Positions 1-7,903 are shown, counted from the first letter of the stretch. The stretch: DNA of 64,000 bases from CAYRKQ01 sp964424985 (GCA_964424985.1 CAYRKQ010000002.1:14940-78939), one strand, 5' to 3'. Program-made: numbers and translations. Notes: generated by a model from the letters alone, not told the origin.

Positions 1-393
1 TGAAATATTCATTTTATCAACGGCAAGTGTTACGCCTTCAGGCGCCGTGAATTCAATAGGGTGTGAAAACCCAAGATTCAAAACGAGCTTATTGCCTTGC
101 AGCGCAACTTTAAACCCAACACCGTTGACTTCAAGCTTCTTTTCAAACCCTTGAGTAACCCCAACGACCATATTGTTAATAAGGGCGCGCATCAGGCCGT
201 GTTGGGCTCTGGCGATTTTTTCATCACTTTTTCTGTTGACCAAAAGGGTTTCGCCCTCAATGACCACATCAACGTGTGGCAGTTTCGCTTCTTCAAGGCT
301 GCCTTTTGGTCCGGTCACCTTAATAACGTCACCTTCAACCGTGATTGTCACACCAGATGGAATTTGGACTGGTAGTTTTCCGATTCTGCTCAT
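1..393 (-). CDS. rplF: 50S ribosomal protein L6 (uL6), C-terminus cut by window edge
   Basis: I read 131 codons directly from the minus strand, beginning MSRIGKLPVQIPSGV and containing VTGPKGSLEEAKLP, which is the conserved N-terminal half of uL6. The frame is still open at base 1, so about a quarter of the protein lies outside the window. The start ATG (393-391) overlaps the stop of the upstream orphan gene as ATGA, and an AAGGA ribosome-binding site sits within the end of that gene. Its place after rpsH is the usual spc order. uL6 binds 23S rRNA near the sarcin-ricin loop. Confidence 0.95.
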   Translation of the reverse strand, partial: MSRIGKLPVQIPSGVTITVEGDVIKVTGPKGSLEEAKLPHVDVVIEGETLLVNRKSDEKIARAQHGLMRALINNMVVGVTQGFEKKLEVNGVGFKVALQGNKLVLNLGFSHPIEFTAPEGVTLAVDKMNIS

Positions 394-641
394 TGTATAT
401 CCTTATTAATTAATTCACTTCTTTCAACTGGGCTTAGGGCTACTAAGTACTGCTGTTGATACTGGTCAGATGCGAAGACTCGCGCCATTCGCCCGTCTGG
501 TAGTGTAAACATGCAGTCGGCAAGTGGTCGATCTTCTCCGAGAGCCAATGGCATTACGGGTAGCTGGTGCACGCCTTCAAGAGTAGGCTCAGCCTGTAGT
601 CTATTAGTGCGTACAGTAGTAAGATCAATCACTTCACCCAT
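390..641 (-). CDS. Orphan 83-aa protein inserted between rpsH and rplF
   Basis: This ORF begins one base after the rpsH stop and ends by overlapping the rplF start (ATGA), so it is fully coupled to both ribosomal genes. The protein starts MGEVIDLTTVRTNRLQ and has no membrane segment, signal peptide or metal-binding cluster. I recognise no family. In the standard spc operon rpsH is followed directly by rplF. The perfect coupling argues that it is translated; a role on the ribosome would be inference only. Confidence 0.7.
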   Translation of the reverse strand: MGEVIDLTTVRTNRLQAEPTLEGVHQLPVMPLALGEDRPLADCMFTLPDGRMARVFASDQYQQQYLVALSPVERSELINKDIQ

Positions 642-1037
642 TTAGTACACCTTACAAATCACTTCACCGCCGAGGCGATTTTTTGCAGCTTCGAAACCGC
701 TCATCACCCCTTTGGAGGTTGAAACAATAACAATGCCTCGACCATTCTTGACGCGTGGAATTTCTTTCACGCTGGCGTAGTAGCGGCGGCCGGGGGTGCT
801 GACACGGTTAATTTCGGTAATAGCGGGGTTTTCACCAGGTTTGTTAATGGTGATAATAAGCTGATTTCGGGGCGTGCCCTTTTCAACCATTACCTCTTTC
901 AAAAAGCCGTTCTTGGTGAGTTCCCGGGCAATAGTCTCTTTAATTTTAGAGTGCGGAAGACGAACTTCGGTCTTGCCGACGTTGATAGCGTTTCGGATGC
1001 GAGTAAGCATGTCTGCGATGGGGTCTGTTGATACCAT
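642..1037 (-). CDS. rpsH: 30S ribosomal protein S8 (uS8)
   Basis: The 131-aa product starts MVSTDPIADMLTRIRNAI and ends with the conserved ISTSKGVMSGFEAAK-like region of uS8. An upstream in-frame start 13 codons earlier exists, but the AGGAG site lies just before the ATG at 1037, so I chose that start. uS8 binds helix 21 of 16S rRNA and is often the autoregulator of the spc operon. A 158-base gap with repeats separates it from rpsN, which is unusual for these two genes. Confidence 0.96.
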   Translation of the reverse strand: MVSTDPIADMLTRIRNAINVGKTEVRLPHSKIKETIARELTKNGFLKEVMVEKGTPRNQLIITINKPGENPAITEINRVSTPGRRYYASVKEIPRVKNGRGIVIVSTSKGVMSGFEAAKNRLGGEVICKVY

Positions 1038-1062
1038 TAGAACGCTCCTTTCGTCGCTGCAA

Positions 1063-1190
1063 TTTCCAATTTCCAATTAACAAATTCCAAGGCCTGTAAA
1101 AGCTTCGCTTTTGCGTTTGTAATTTTGGTGGTTGTCATTTGATATTTCATTGTGATTTGGTGGTTGTCATTTGATATTTCTAGCATAGCG
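1063..1190. repeat. AT-rich CPR-type intergenic repeats, rpsN-rpsH gap
   Basis: On the forward strand the block TTTGGTGGTTGTCATTTG, followed by ATATTTC, occurs twice about 34 bases apart (near 1124 and 1158). Next to it is a short-word stretch, ttccaatttccaattaac. The same vocabulary recurs at 53836-53965 and inside dnaE. No coding sequence or terminator is visible here. Confidence 0.7.
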
Positions 1191-1195
1191 ATATC

Positions 1196-1465
1196 CTACC
1201 AGCTCGACTTTGTTATGCCGGGTATTTCACCTTGGCTGGCGTGTTTTCTAAAAGCAATTCGACTGAGGCCAAAGGTGCGCATGTAGCCACGAGGTCGACC
1301 AGTCTCGGCGCAACGGTTTTTAATTCTTGTGGGGCTTGAGTTGCGGGGTAATTTTGCCAGGCCATCCAGATCACCAAGTTTTTTAAGCTCAGCACGCTTG
1401 GCAGCATATTTTTCATGCATAACCATTCGTTTTTTGTCGCGGGCAATGCTTGATTTCTTAGCCAT
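1196..1465 (-). CDS. rpsN: 30S ribosomal protein S14 (uS14), zinc-free form
   Basis: The 89-aa product begins MAKKSSIARDKKRMVMHEKY and contains RNRCAETGRPRGY-like residues (NRCAETGRPRGYMRTFGLSR). It has the length of the long C-minus form and lacks the CxxC...CxxC zinc knuckle of the short form. Its start overlaps the rplE stop (TAATG). uS14 assembles late into the 30S head. Confidence 0.96.
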   Translation of the reverse strand: MAKKSSIARDKKRMVMHEKYAAKRAELKKLGDLDGLAKLPRNSSPTRIKNRCAETGRPRGYMRTFGLSRIAFRKHASQGEIPGITKSSW

Positions 1466-2052
1466 TATTTAGCTCCTTTTGCAGTTTTTTCAAATGGTAT
1501 ACCAAATCCTTCAAGCAGGGCGCGTGATTTTTCGCCGTCAGAATTGTTAATTACGAAGTTAATTTGCAGGCCATGCAGCTGTGATACGTCTTCAAAGGTG
1601 AGTTCAGGAAAAACTGATTGTTCGGTGATACCGAGGCTGTAGTTGCCTTTCGGATCAAAGGCCTTGGCACTGACGCCATGAAAATCGCGTACACGTGGCA
1701 ACACAATGTTGGTCAGGCGGTCGAGAAACTCGTACATACGATCACCGCGTAACGTCACCTTCATACCAATAGTGTTCATGCCTTTTCGAATTTTAAAGCT
1801 GGCAATCGACTTCTTAGCAATGACTTCAACCGGTTGTTGGCCGGTGATCTTGCGCAGTGTCGTACGAACAACTTCAAACATTCGCTTATCATCTTTGCTA
1901 CGTCCCATACCGACATTAATAACAATCTTTTCGAGGCTGGGAGCCTGATTGATATTTTTTAGCTCCAAGCTCTCTTTTAGCTGACCAGCTAAAGAGGAGC
2001 GGTAGAGAGTCTTCAGACGTGGCGCGGTAACCGCACTCGTATCTTTAACCAT
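1465..2052 (-). CDS. rplE: 50S ribosomal protein L5 (uL5)
   Basis: The 195-aa protein has the uL5 core, including EKIVINVGMGRSKDD, GQQPVEVIAKKSIASFKIRKG and RVRDFHGVSAKAFD. It is slightly longer than the common 180 aa because of about 12 extra N-terminal residues. It binds 5S rRNA and contacts P-site tRNA. The start follows rplX with overlapping stop and start. Confidence 0.97.
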   Translation of the reverse strand: MVKDTSAVTAPRLKTLYRSSLAGQLKESLELKNINQAPSLEKIVINVGMGRSKDDKRMFEVVRTTLRKITGQQPVEVIAKKSIASFKIRKGMNTIGMKVTLRGDRMYEFLDRLTNIVLPRVRDFHGVSAKAFDPKGNYSLGITEQSVFPELTFEDVSQLHGLQINFVINNSDGEKSRALLEGFGIPFEKTAKGAK

Positions 2053-2375
2053 TATGCAATCTCCTTATTATTGACTTTGTATACACGTTTCTTTGAACCA
2101 TCTTTGGCAACTGTAAAACCGACTTTAGACACACCATCTTTTTTAGTCGGGTGAATAAGCGCCACTTTACTGATGTCAATTGCCTTATGTACGTCGGTAA
2201 TACCACCTTGTGGTTGCAGCATATTTGGCTTGTTGTGACGTTTCACAATGTTAATTCCTTCAACCTTAACGGCAGACTTTTTAGGCAACACAGCAACAAT
2301 CTTGCCGGTTTTACCCTTGTCTTTTCCGGTGGTGACCTTTACCATGTCACCTTTTTTAAGTCGTAGAGTATTCAT
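2052..2375 (-). CDS. rplX: 50S ribosomal protein L24 (uL24)
   Basis: The 107-aa product starts MNTLRLKKGDMVKVTTGKDK and carries the KOW motif. A longer reading frame extends back through rplN in another frame, but the true start at 2375 lies two bases after the rplN stop (TAATATG) and matches the family. uL24 is an early assembly initiator of the 50S subunit. Confidence 0.96.
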   Translation of the reverse strand: MNTLRLKKGDMVKVTTGKDKGKTGKIVAVLPKKSAVKVEGINIVKRHNKPNMLQPQGGITDVHKAIDISKVALIHPTKKDGVSKVGFTVAKDGSKKRVYKVNNKEIA

Positions 2376-2376
2376 A

Positions 2377-2745
2377 TTAGAGTACCTCCGGTGCAAGGCT
2401 GATAATTTTGTTGTAGCCGAGTTCACGCAACTCACGTGGCACAGGGCCAAAAATACGGGTTGCTTTTGGCAACTTATCTTCACCAACAATAACGGCAGCG
2501 TTATCATCAAATTTGATGGTCGAGCCATCTTTACGGCGAATAGTGTGGGTGGTGCGAACGACGACGGCTCGGACGACGCTCTTTTTCTTAGTATTACCTG
2601 TTGGGTTAGCCTCTTTTACCGTTGCGACAATTTCGTCACCAACACGGGCATAACGTTTACGAGTACCACCAAGCACACGAATGCAAAGAATTTCTTTGGC
2701 ACCGCTGTTGTCGGTAACGCGTAGGCGTGATTCTTGTTGGATCAT
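2377..2745 (-). CDS. rplN: 50S ribosomal protein L14 (uL14)
   Basis: The 122-aa product starts MIQQESRLRVTDNSGAKEIL and ends ELRELGYNKIISLAPEVL, the full length of uL14. It lies at the subunit interface. It overlaps the rpsQ stop as ATGA. Confidence 0.98.
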   Translation of the reverse strand: MIQQESRLRVTDNSGAKEILCIRVLGGTRKRYARVGDEIVATVKEANPTGNTKKKSVVRAVVVRTTHTIRRKDGSTIKFDDNAAVIVGEDKLPKATRIFGPVPRELRELGYNKIISLAPEVL

Positions 2746-3008
2746 GCAACTACCTCTTCGGCTGCGCCTTCTTTACGTTCTAGCACAGCTTCCAGCTTCC
2801 ACGATTTCGTTTTGCTAATGGGGCGTGTTTCAATCAGGGAAACCTTGTCACCAACTTGGGCTTCGTTCTTTTCGTCATGCGCTTGATAGCTTTTGCTCAC
2901 CGTGTACTGTTTTCGGTAGAGCGGGTGCGTTACGCGACGCTCAGTCTTCACAACAATCGTCTTGTCTTGTACGTCAGATACCACGACGCCGGTCATTTTA
3001 CGAGCCAT
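2742..3008 (-). CDS. rpsQ: 30S ribosomal protein S17 (uS17)
   Basis: The 88-aa protein contains GVVVSDVQDKTIVVKTERRV and ends with a short extension ERKEGAAEEVVA. Its TGA stop overlaps the rplN start, which shows that UGA is a stop codon in this genome. uS17 is a primary 16S rRNA binding protein with an OB fold. Confidence 0.97.
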   Translation of the reverse strand: MARKMTGVVVSDVQDKTIVVKTERRVTHPLYRKQYTVSKSYQAHDEKNEAQVGDKVSLIETRPISKTKSWKLEAVLERKEGAAEEVVA

Positions 3009-3241
3009 TATTTCTTCTCCTCTTTCTTCGGCTCAGCCTGAGCTGCGCCTTCTTTTGCTACTGTTAAAGCAGTAGCGATTGATCGTTTCATTGCTTTAAG
3101 TCTATGAGTTTCTTTGGTCTTACCAGTCTGCAGCTGTTCAAGAAGGCTTACGCGCTCTTTCTTCAGTTCGCTGATGTACTTGGTAATTTCAGCAGGTTTC
3201 TTGCTACGAAGATCTTTCACTGAGAGTAATTTAGTAGCCAT
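3008..3241 (-). CDS. rpmC: 50S ribosomal protein L29 (uL29)
   Basis: This is a 77-aa helical protein with LRSKKPAEITKYISELKKER and ETHRLKAMKRSIATALT, typical of uL29. A short Lys/Glu-rich tail (AEPKKEEKK) is added. uL29 lies by the peptide exit tunnel, where trigger factor docks. It is coupled on both sides by TAATG overlaps. Confidence 0.95.
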   Translation of the reverse strand: MATKLLSVKDLRSKKPAEITKYISELKKERVSLLEQLQTGKTKETHRLKAMKRSIATALTVAKEGAAQAEPKKEEKK

Positions 3242-3657
3242 TATGCTTGCTCCCTCACGACGAACTTCGTTTTAACTGGTAGTTTATGAGAGGCCAGGCG
3301 CATTGCTTCACGGGCTTGTTCTTCAGTCACACCGCGTCCCATTTCAAACAATACGGTACCCGGCTTTACTTTGGCCACGAAGAATTCTGGGTTACCCTTA
3401 CCGCTACCCATTTTTACGTCTTGCGGCTTGCGAGTAACAGGTGTGTGCGGGAAAATGCGGATCCATACTTTACCACCACGCTTAATGTAGCGGGTCATGG
3501 CTTGACGGGCAGATTCAATCTGGCGTGAGGTAATGCGTTCAGCGTCTTGACTCACCAGGCCATAATCACCAAAAGCAACATAGTTACCGCTGGTAGCGAT
3601 ACCCTTGTTCTTGCCTTTGCGGACTTTCCTGAATTTTGTCTTCTTTGGTAGTAGCAT
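3241..3657 (-). CDS. rplP: 50S ribosomal protein L16 (uL16)
   Basis: The 138-aa product starts MLLPKKTKFRKVRKGKNKGI and has the ARQAMTRYIKRGGKVWIRIF and GKGNPEFFVAKVKPG blocks. Length and order are standard. uL16 helps to shape the A-site and is needed for late 50S maturation. Confidence 0.98.
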   Translation of the reverse strand: MLLPKKTKFRKVRKGKNKGIATSGNYVAFGDYGLVSQDAERITSRQIESARQAMTRYIKRGGKVWIRIFPHTPVTRKPQDVKMGSGKGNPEFFVAKVKPGTVLFEMGRGVTEEQAREAMRLASHKLPVKTKFVVREQA

Positions 3658-4286
3658 TAGGCGTCACCTCTGTAGATCCATACTTTAACACCAATGATAC
3701 CGGCACCAGGATATTTAGCACGAGCAGCGTGGTAATCAATATCAGCTCGTAACGTATGAAGTGGAACGCTGCCTTCAATGTGCTTTTCGCGGCGACTCAT
3801 TTCAGCGCCCATTAAACGACCAGCTACCTCAATACGGATACCTTTGGCTCCGGCGCGCATGGTTGCCGCGGCAGTCATTTTAACAGCGCGTCGGAAGGCG
3901 ATACGTCGTTCTAGTTGCCTGGCAATGTTTTCAGCAGTAATTTTAGCGGAAAGTTCAGGGCGCTTTACCTCTTCAATATTAACGCGGACACTCGTTTGGA
4001 AAATGTTTTCAGCCAGTGTTTTAATTTCTTGAGCACCAACCCCACCACGACCAATAACTACACCAGCTTTGGCTGTGTGAATAGTAACGGTTACCAAATT
4101 TGGTGAACGTTCAATATCAATGCGGTCAATAACGGCACGTGTTTCAAACTTCTTTTCAATTTGCTTACGAAGTTCGAGATCTTGCTTGAGGAAGCTGGCG
4201 TATTCTTTTTTGCCAGCGAACCACTTAGAACGCCATTGCTTATTGACCTGAAGTCGCATGCTGATAGGATTTACTTTTTGACCCAT
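3657..4286 (-). CDS. rpsC: 30S ribosomal protein S3 (uS3)
   Basis: The 209-aa product starts MGQKVNPISMRLQVNKQW, has the KH motif VVIGRGGVGAQEI and ends with GIIGVKVWIYRGDA. It lacks the long basic tail of some homologues. An AGGAG site precedes the start. Unlike the rest of the operon it is separated from rplV by a 111-base repeat-filled gap. Confidence 0.98.
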   Translation of the reverse strand: MGQKVNPISMRLQVNKQWRSKWFAGKKEYASFLKQDLELRKQIEKKFETRAVIDRIDIERSPNLVTVTIHTAKAGVVIGRGGVGAQEIKTLAENIFQTSVRVNIEEVKRPELSAKITAENIARQLERRIAFRRAVKMTAAATMRAGAKGIRIEVAGRLMGAEMSRREKHIEGSVPLHTLRADIDYHAARAKYPGAGIIGVKVWIYRGDA

Positions 4287-4295
4287 TAGGCACTC

Positions 4296-4396
4296 CTTCC
4301 AGTCGTTTTAAAATCTAAATTCCAAGCACTAAATCCTAAACAATTTCGAAATTCGAAATTCAAAACGGGCTGCATACTACTTACTGCGTACTTCAT
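4296..4396. repeat. CPR-type intergenic repeat, rplV-rpsC gap
   Basis: The forward strand reads as short related words such as CTAAATTCCAAG, CTAAATCCTAAAC and TTCGAAATTCGAAATTC, then catactacttactgcgtac. The block closely matches the rplC-rplD gap (7160-7262), so one repeat family occupies two ribosomal gaps. Only the rpsC ribosome-binding site lies beyond it. Confidence 0.75.
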
Positions 4397-4397
4397 A

Positions 4398-4787
4398 CTA
4401 CTTCTTCCCCTTTGTGGTTGTGACTTTCGTTTTTGGACGAGGCTTTTCTGATCCGCTTACCACCACTGTTACGTGAGTAGTGCGCTTTTGGTATGGGTGG
4501 GCAGAACCACGAGCGACGGGGCGATAGCGCTTCATGCGTGGGCCAGGGCTGACGTCGAGCGTGGTAATTGTTAAATCATCACCTTTAGCATTGTGGTTGT
4601 GTACGGCATTAGCTTTGGCACTTGAAATAACTTTCACCATGGGACCCGCAGCACGACGCGGCGTGTGGCTTAAAATTATCAGGGCGTCTTCAACTGTTCG
4701 GCCACGAACCAGTGAAGCAACTTCACCAATTTTACGTGGAGTCATGTCAATGCCTTTAGCCTGTGCTTTAACGTGAATGTTAGCCAT
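4398..4787 (-). CDS. rplV: 50S ribosomal protein L22 (uL22)
   Basis: The 129-aa product has the core MANIHVKAQAKGIDMTPRKI, GRTVEDALIILSHTPRRAA and the beta-hairpin tail GPRMKRYRPVARGSAHPYQK that lines the exit tunnel. The C-terminus is Lys/Thr-rich (TKVTTTKGKK). The start overlaps the rpsS stop. Confidence 0.97.
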   Translation of the reverse strand: MANIHVKAQAKGIDMTPRKIGEVASLVRGRTVEDALIILSHTPRRAAGPMVKVISSAKANAVHNHNAKGDDLTITTLDVSPGPRMKRYRPVARGSAHPYQKRTTHVTVVVSGSEKPRPKTKVTTTKGKK

Positions 4788-5050
4788 TACTTATCCTTGC
4801 CTCCGTGCTTACGGAACTTGCGGGTTGGAGAAAATTCACCAAGCTTGTGACCAACCATGTTTTCGCTAACAAAGACCGGAACGTGCACTTTACCGTTATG
4901 AACAGCAATTGTTTTACCAACCATATCAGGACTGATAGTACTAGCACGTGCCCACGTTTTAATGACCGTACGGTCTTCACTACCAAGCGCAGCGACTTTT
5001 TTAGCCAACTTGGGGTCAACAAATGGTCCTTTTTTCAGTGATCTAGACAT
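4787..5050 (-). CDS. rpsS: 30S ribosomal protein S19 (uS19)
   Basis: The 87-aa product starts MSRSLKKGPFVDPKLAKKVA and has HNGKVHVPVFVSENMVGHKLGEF, the uS19 signature. In the standard order it follows rplB directly. Here an 82-codon orphan gene lies between them and is coupled to the rpsS start. Confidence 0.98.
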   Translation of the reverse strand: MSRSLKKGPFVDPKLAKKVAALGSEDRTVIKTWARASTISPDMVGKTIAVHNGKVHVPVFVSENMVGHKLGEFSPTRKFRKHGGKDK

Positions 5051-5298
5051 TAATTGGTCCCCCTATTTTCAAATAACGCTTGTGCGATACCTTTAGCGGC
5101 ACCAGTAGCAAATTGGATTTCTAAAGCAGTAGGATCATTCCTAAAACCTGGCGCACTGAAAGTATCTATGTCTGTTGTTTCAAGTACAAATGCTAGGGTG
5201 CCTTGAAACAGGCTTTGTTCATCCAAAGTAAGTCGAGATCGTGCCTCTAGGGCCGCTTGATTAACTGAAGGATTCCTTAATACTCTATAGCTATCCAT
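5050..5298 (-). CDS. Orphan 82-aa protein inserted between rplB and rpsS
   Basis: The ORF starts two bases after the rplB stop, behind an AGAGGA site, and its stop overlaps the rpsS start (TAATG). The protein starts MDSYRVLRNPSVNQAALEAR and looks soluble and mildly acidic. I recognise no family and see no similarity to the orphan at 390-641. It is co-translated with two universal ribosomal genes, so it should be made at high levels. Confidence 0.7.
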   Translation of the reverse strand: MDSYRVLRNPSVNQAALEARSRLTLDEQSLFQGTLAFVLETTDIDTFSAPGFRNDPTALEIQFATGAAKGIAQALFENRGTN

Positions 5299-5300
5299 AA

Positions 5301-6137
5301 TTATTTCCTCTTTGCCTGATGACGACTTCGGATAATCGCCTTATTAGTTCGTTTATTACGTCGGGTTTTGTAGCCAAGGGTTGGTTTGCCCCATGGAGTT
5401 TTTGGCTGTCCACCAATACCATGGGCACCACCATCACCACCACCGTGAGGGTGATCTACCGCGTTCATAACAACACCACGAACGGATGGACGGAAACCAA
5501 GATGGCGCTTGCGGCCAGCTGAACCGATTTTAATGTTCTGGTGTTGTTCGTTACCAATAGTTCCCAAGGTTGCCATGCAGTCAATGTGAACCGTACGGAT
5601 TTCGCCGCTCGGAAGCTTAATCGAGGCTTTATTACCTTCCTTAGCCGTCAGTTGAGCCTTTGTACCAGCGCTTCTGACCATCTGGGCGCCTTTGCCAGCT
5701 TGCAGTTCAATCGAGTGAACGAATGAGCCAGCTGGAATGTTCTTAAGCGGCAAACGATTACCTTCTTCAATAGCTGATTTTTCACCAACAGTGATGACGC
5801 CGCCAACCTTCATGCCAGAACCGGCAAGAATGTAGTGATAGGTATTATTTTCATCTAAAATTCGGGCAATACGAGCCGAACGGTTTGGGTCGTATTCAAT
5901 AGCCTCGATGGTGGCTTTTTGAATGTTGAGCTGCGTAAAGTTGACCAGGCGATAGAATCGCTTGGCACCACCACCACGGTGACGAACGGTAATAACACCA
6001 CGGTTGTTGCGTCCATTAGTACGGCGCTTCACTACGGTCAATGACTTAAGCGGTTTCTTGGCAGTGATCTGTGAAAGATCCTGGTTGGTCATACCGCGGC
6101 GGCCGGGAGTCGTTGGTTTATACGGAGTAACGGCCAT
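5301..6137 (-). CDS. rplB: 50S ribosomal protein L2 (uL2)
   Basis: The 278-aa product is full length, with MAVTPYKPTTPGRRGMTNQD at the start and the catalytic-centre block GVVMNAVDHPHGGGDGGAHG near the end. uL2 sits near the peptidyl transferase centre and is needed for subunit joining. It overlaps rplW by TAATG. Confidence 0.98.
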   Translation of the reverse strand: MAVTPYKPTTPGRRGMTNQDLSQITAKKPLKSLTVVKRRTNGRNNRGVITVRHRGGGAKRFYRLVNFTQLNIQKATIEAIEYDPNRSARIARILDENNTYHYILAGSGMKVGGVITVGEKSAIEEGNRLPLKNIPAGSFVHSIELQAGKGAQMVRSAGTKAQLTAKEGNKASIKLPSGEIRTVHIDCMATLGTIGNEQHQNIKIGSAGRKRHLGFRPSVRGVVMNAVDHPHGGGDGGAHGIGGQPKTPWGKPTLGYKTRRNKRTNKAIIRSRHQAKRK

Positions 6138-6457
6138 TACTTCTTCTCCTTAGCGGGCTTTTCTTCTTCAAAAATCTTGATAGAATCACCTTCTTTTAAC
6201 TTCACATAAGCCTTCTTAATATCTGATCGTTTACCAATGATTGGGCGGGCCTTACGGTTACCAAGACGAACTGAACGTGCCTTTTTACCATTTTGCACAA
6301 TAACGTTCACGTTAAGAACGCTGACGCCGTACTGGCTTTCAACCGCGTCTTTAATCTGATTGCTATTGGCTGAAGTTGGTACGACAAATACGTAGGTGTT
6401 ATTCATAACACTTTGCTGATAGGCTTTTTCGCTCATGCGCGGCTTCAAATCAATCAT
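6137..6457 (-). CDS. rplW: 50S ribosomal protein L23 (uL23)
   Basis: The 106-aa product starts MIDLKPRMSEKAYQQSVMNN. An in-frame start 14 codons upstream is rejected because the ATG at 6457 overlaps the rplD stop as ATGA and gives the family length. uL23 forms the docking site for trigger factor (tig is at 22956-24236) and SRP at the tunnel exit. The tail is acidic and lysine-rich (FEEEKPAKEKK). Confidence 0.95.
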   Translation of the reverse strand: MIDLKPRMSEKAYQQSVMNNTYVFVVPTSANSNQIKDAVESQYGVSVLNVNVIVQNGKKARSVRLGNRKARPIIGKRSDIKKAYVKLKEGDSIKIFEEEKPAKEKK

Positions 6458-7134
6458 TTTGCGCCTCCTTGGCGTGAGCTTGTTGAATCGCCGAGCCATT
6501 CAGTAATGATATCGACTGATTTCTTGGTAACTAGGATTGTATCAGCGTTCAGCACATCATAAACATTAAGGTACTTAGCAGTTATTACCTTCAAATTACT
6601 AATGTTGTTAGTTGAACGAATTAGCTCTTCGTTTTTTTGGTCTACCACCAGGAGAGTGTTTCGTGAAACTTTATTCTTTTCAAGAAGTGCTACTGCGGTC
6701 TTGGTTTTGCCATCTTTTACGACAAAATCTGCAATTACATGGAGTTTCTTGGCTTTATTGGCAAGCGTGAGCGCTTGGCGAACTGCTTTTCGTTTCTGGG
6801 CAGTTGGAATAGTCTTAGTGTAGTTTTCATTACCAGTTGGGCCAAAAACAATACCACCACCACGCCAGATTGGGTTTCGGCTAGAGCCAAAACGTGCGCG
6901 GCCAGTACCCTTTTGGCGCCATGGTTTTTTACCACCACCACGTACTAAACCACGGGTTTTCACCTGGGCATAGTTATCACGACCATTGGCCAGATAGGCC
7001 TGGTAGGCGCGCTGCAATAGTTCATGGTTGTTTACTTCAACATTAAAGACGTCTTTTGGAAGAGATGATTGTAGTGTCGTCGCGGCAGTAGCCTTTACGG
7101 GAGTTTTCTTCACAGCTGTTTTTACCTCGGCCAT
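6454..7134 (-). CDS. rplD: 50S ribosomal protein L4 (uL4)
   Basis: The 226-aa product has RGGGKKPWRQKGTGRARFGS, the tunnel loop of uL4. It has an N-terminal extension of about 25 residues rich in Lys/Ala/Thr and a short Ser-rich C-terminal tail. In many bacteria uL4 represses the S10 operon; whether it does so here is unknown. The gene is separated from rplC by a 145-base repeat block. Confidence 0.96.
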   Translation of the reverse strand: MAEVKTAVKKTPVKATAATTLQSSLPKDVFNVEVNNHELLQRAYQAYLANGRDNYAQVKTRGLVRGGGKKPWRQKGTGRARFGSSRNPIWRGGGIVFGPTGNENYTKTIPTAQKRKAVRQALTLANKAKKLHVIADFVVKDGKTKTAVALLEKNKVSRNTLLVVDQKNEELIRSTNNISNLKVITAKYLNVYDVLNADTILVTKKSVDIITEWLGDSTSSRQGGAK

Positions 7135-7159
7135 TATGCAGTCTCCCTTCGGTCGCTGA

Positions 7160-7262
7160 AAATATCAAACTCTAAATCCCAAATTCTAAACAAATTCGAA
7201 ATTCGAAATTCGAAATTCGAAACGGGGACAATTGTAAATTGATAATTGTAAATTGATAATTG
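7160..7262. repeat. CPR-type intergenic repeat, rplC-rplD gap
   Basis: The forward strand shows CTAAATCCCAAATTCTAAAC, then TTCGAAA repeated four times in a row, then two copies of CAATTGTAAATTGATAATTG-like sequence. It is the same family as 4296-4396. It lies where rplC and rplD usually abut. Confidence 0.75.
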
Positions 7263-7279
7263 GAGTGACTTCGTCATGA

Positions 7280-7903
7280 CTATGCTCCTACCACCACAAC
7301 ATTACCTTTTTTCGGTCCGGGAACTGCGCCTTTAACACCAAGGAGGTTCTTTTCGGTATCAATAAAGGCAATCTGAAGGCCAGAAACTGTCACTTGTTCA
7401 GCGCCCATCTGACCAGCCATGCGCTTACCTTTAAAAACTTTTTGCGGATACATTGAGCCAATTGAACCAGGTCGACGAACCATCCCGTTGCCACCGTGCG
7501 TGCTGGCACTGGTGGCAAAGTTATGACGCTTGACCGTACCGGCAAACCCCTTACCTTTGCTGGTGCCAGTGACTTTAACGGTATCGCCAACTTCAAATTG
7601 TGAAACATCAAAAGAGGAGCCTGGTTTCATTTGCTCCTCATCTTCTAGTTTCATGTCGCGGAATTCTTTCATAAAGCGTGGCATAATTTCTTTGCTGGCT
7701 TTTGCCACGTGGCCTTGAACTGGCTTAGAAATGTTTTTGCCGCCGCCGAGTGCTACTTGCAATGCATTATAGCCATCTTTTTCGACAGTTTTAACCTGAG
7801 TGATTATACAAGGGCCGGCTGAGAGAATAGTGACAGGCGTGAGCGTACCGTCCTCAGCGAGGATCTGTGTCATACCAAGTTTTGTACCAAGTAATGCCTT
7901 CAT
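7280..7903 (-). CDS. rplC: 50S ribosomal protein L3 (uL3)
   Basis: The 207-aa product starts MKALLGTKLGMTQILAEDG and has GTSKGKGFAGTVKRHNF and GSIGSMYPQKVFKGKRMAGQ, the uL3 loop that reaches the peptidyl transferase centre. An AAGGGC site precedes the start. It is the first gene after promoter 8023-8052, so the S10 operon proper begins here and not at rpsJ. Confidence 0.98.
   Translation of the reverse strand: MKALLGTKLGMTQILAEDGTLTPVTILSAGPCIITQVKTVEKDGYNALQVALGGGKNISKPVQGHVAKASKEIMPRFMKEFRDMKLEDEEQMKPGSSFDVSQFEVGDTVKVTGTSKGKGFAGTVKRHNFATSASTHGGNGMVRRPGSIGSMYPQKVFKGKRMAGQMGAEQVTVSGLQIAFIDTEKNLLGVKGAVPGPKKGNVVVVGA

Noticed and set aside
2376..2528. N-terminal extension of rplX by 51 codons
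   Set aside because: It lies wholly inside rplN in another frame. The ATG at 2375 is coupled to the rplN stop and gives the family length.
2742..2745. UGA recoded as glycine or tryptophan
   Set aside because: UGA serves as the stop of rpsQ (2742-2744) and rplD (6454-6456), each coupled to the next start, and in-frame UGA is not seen in conserved genes.
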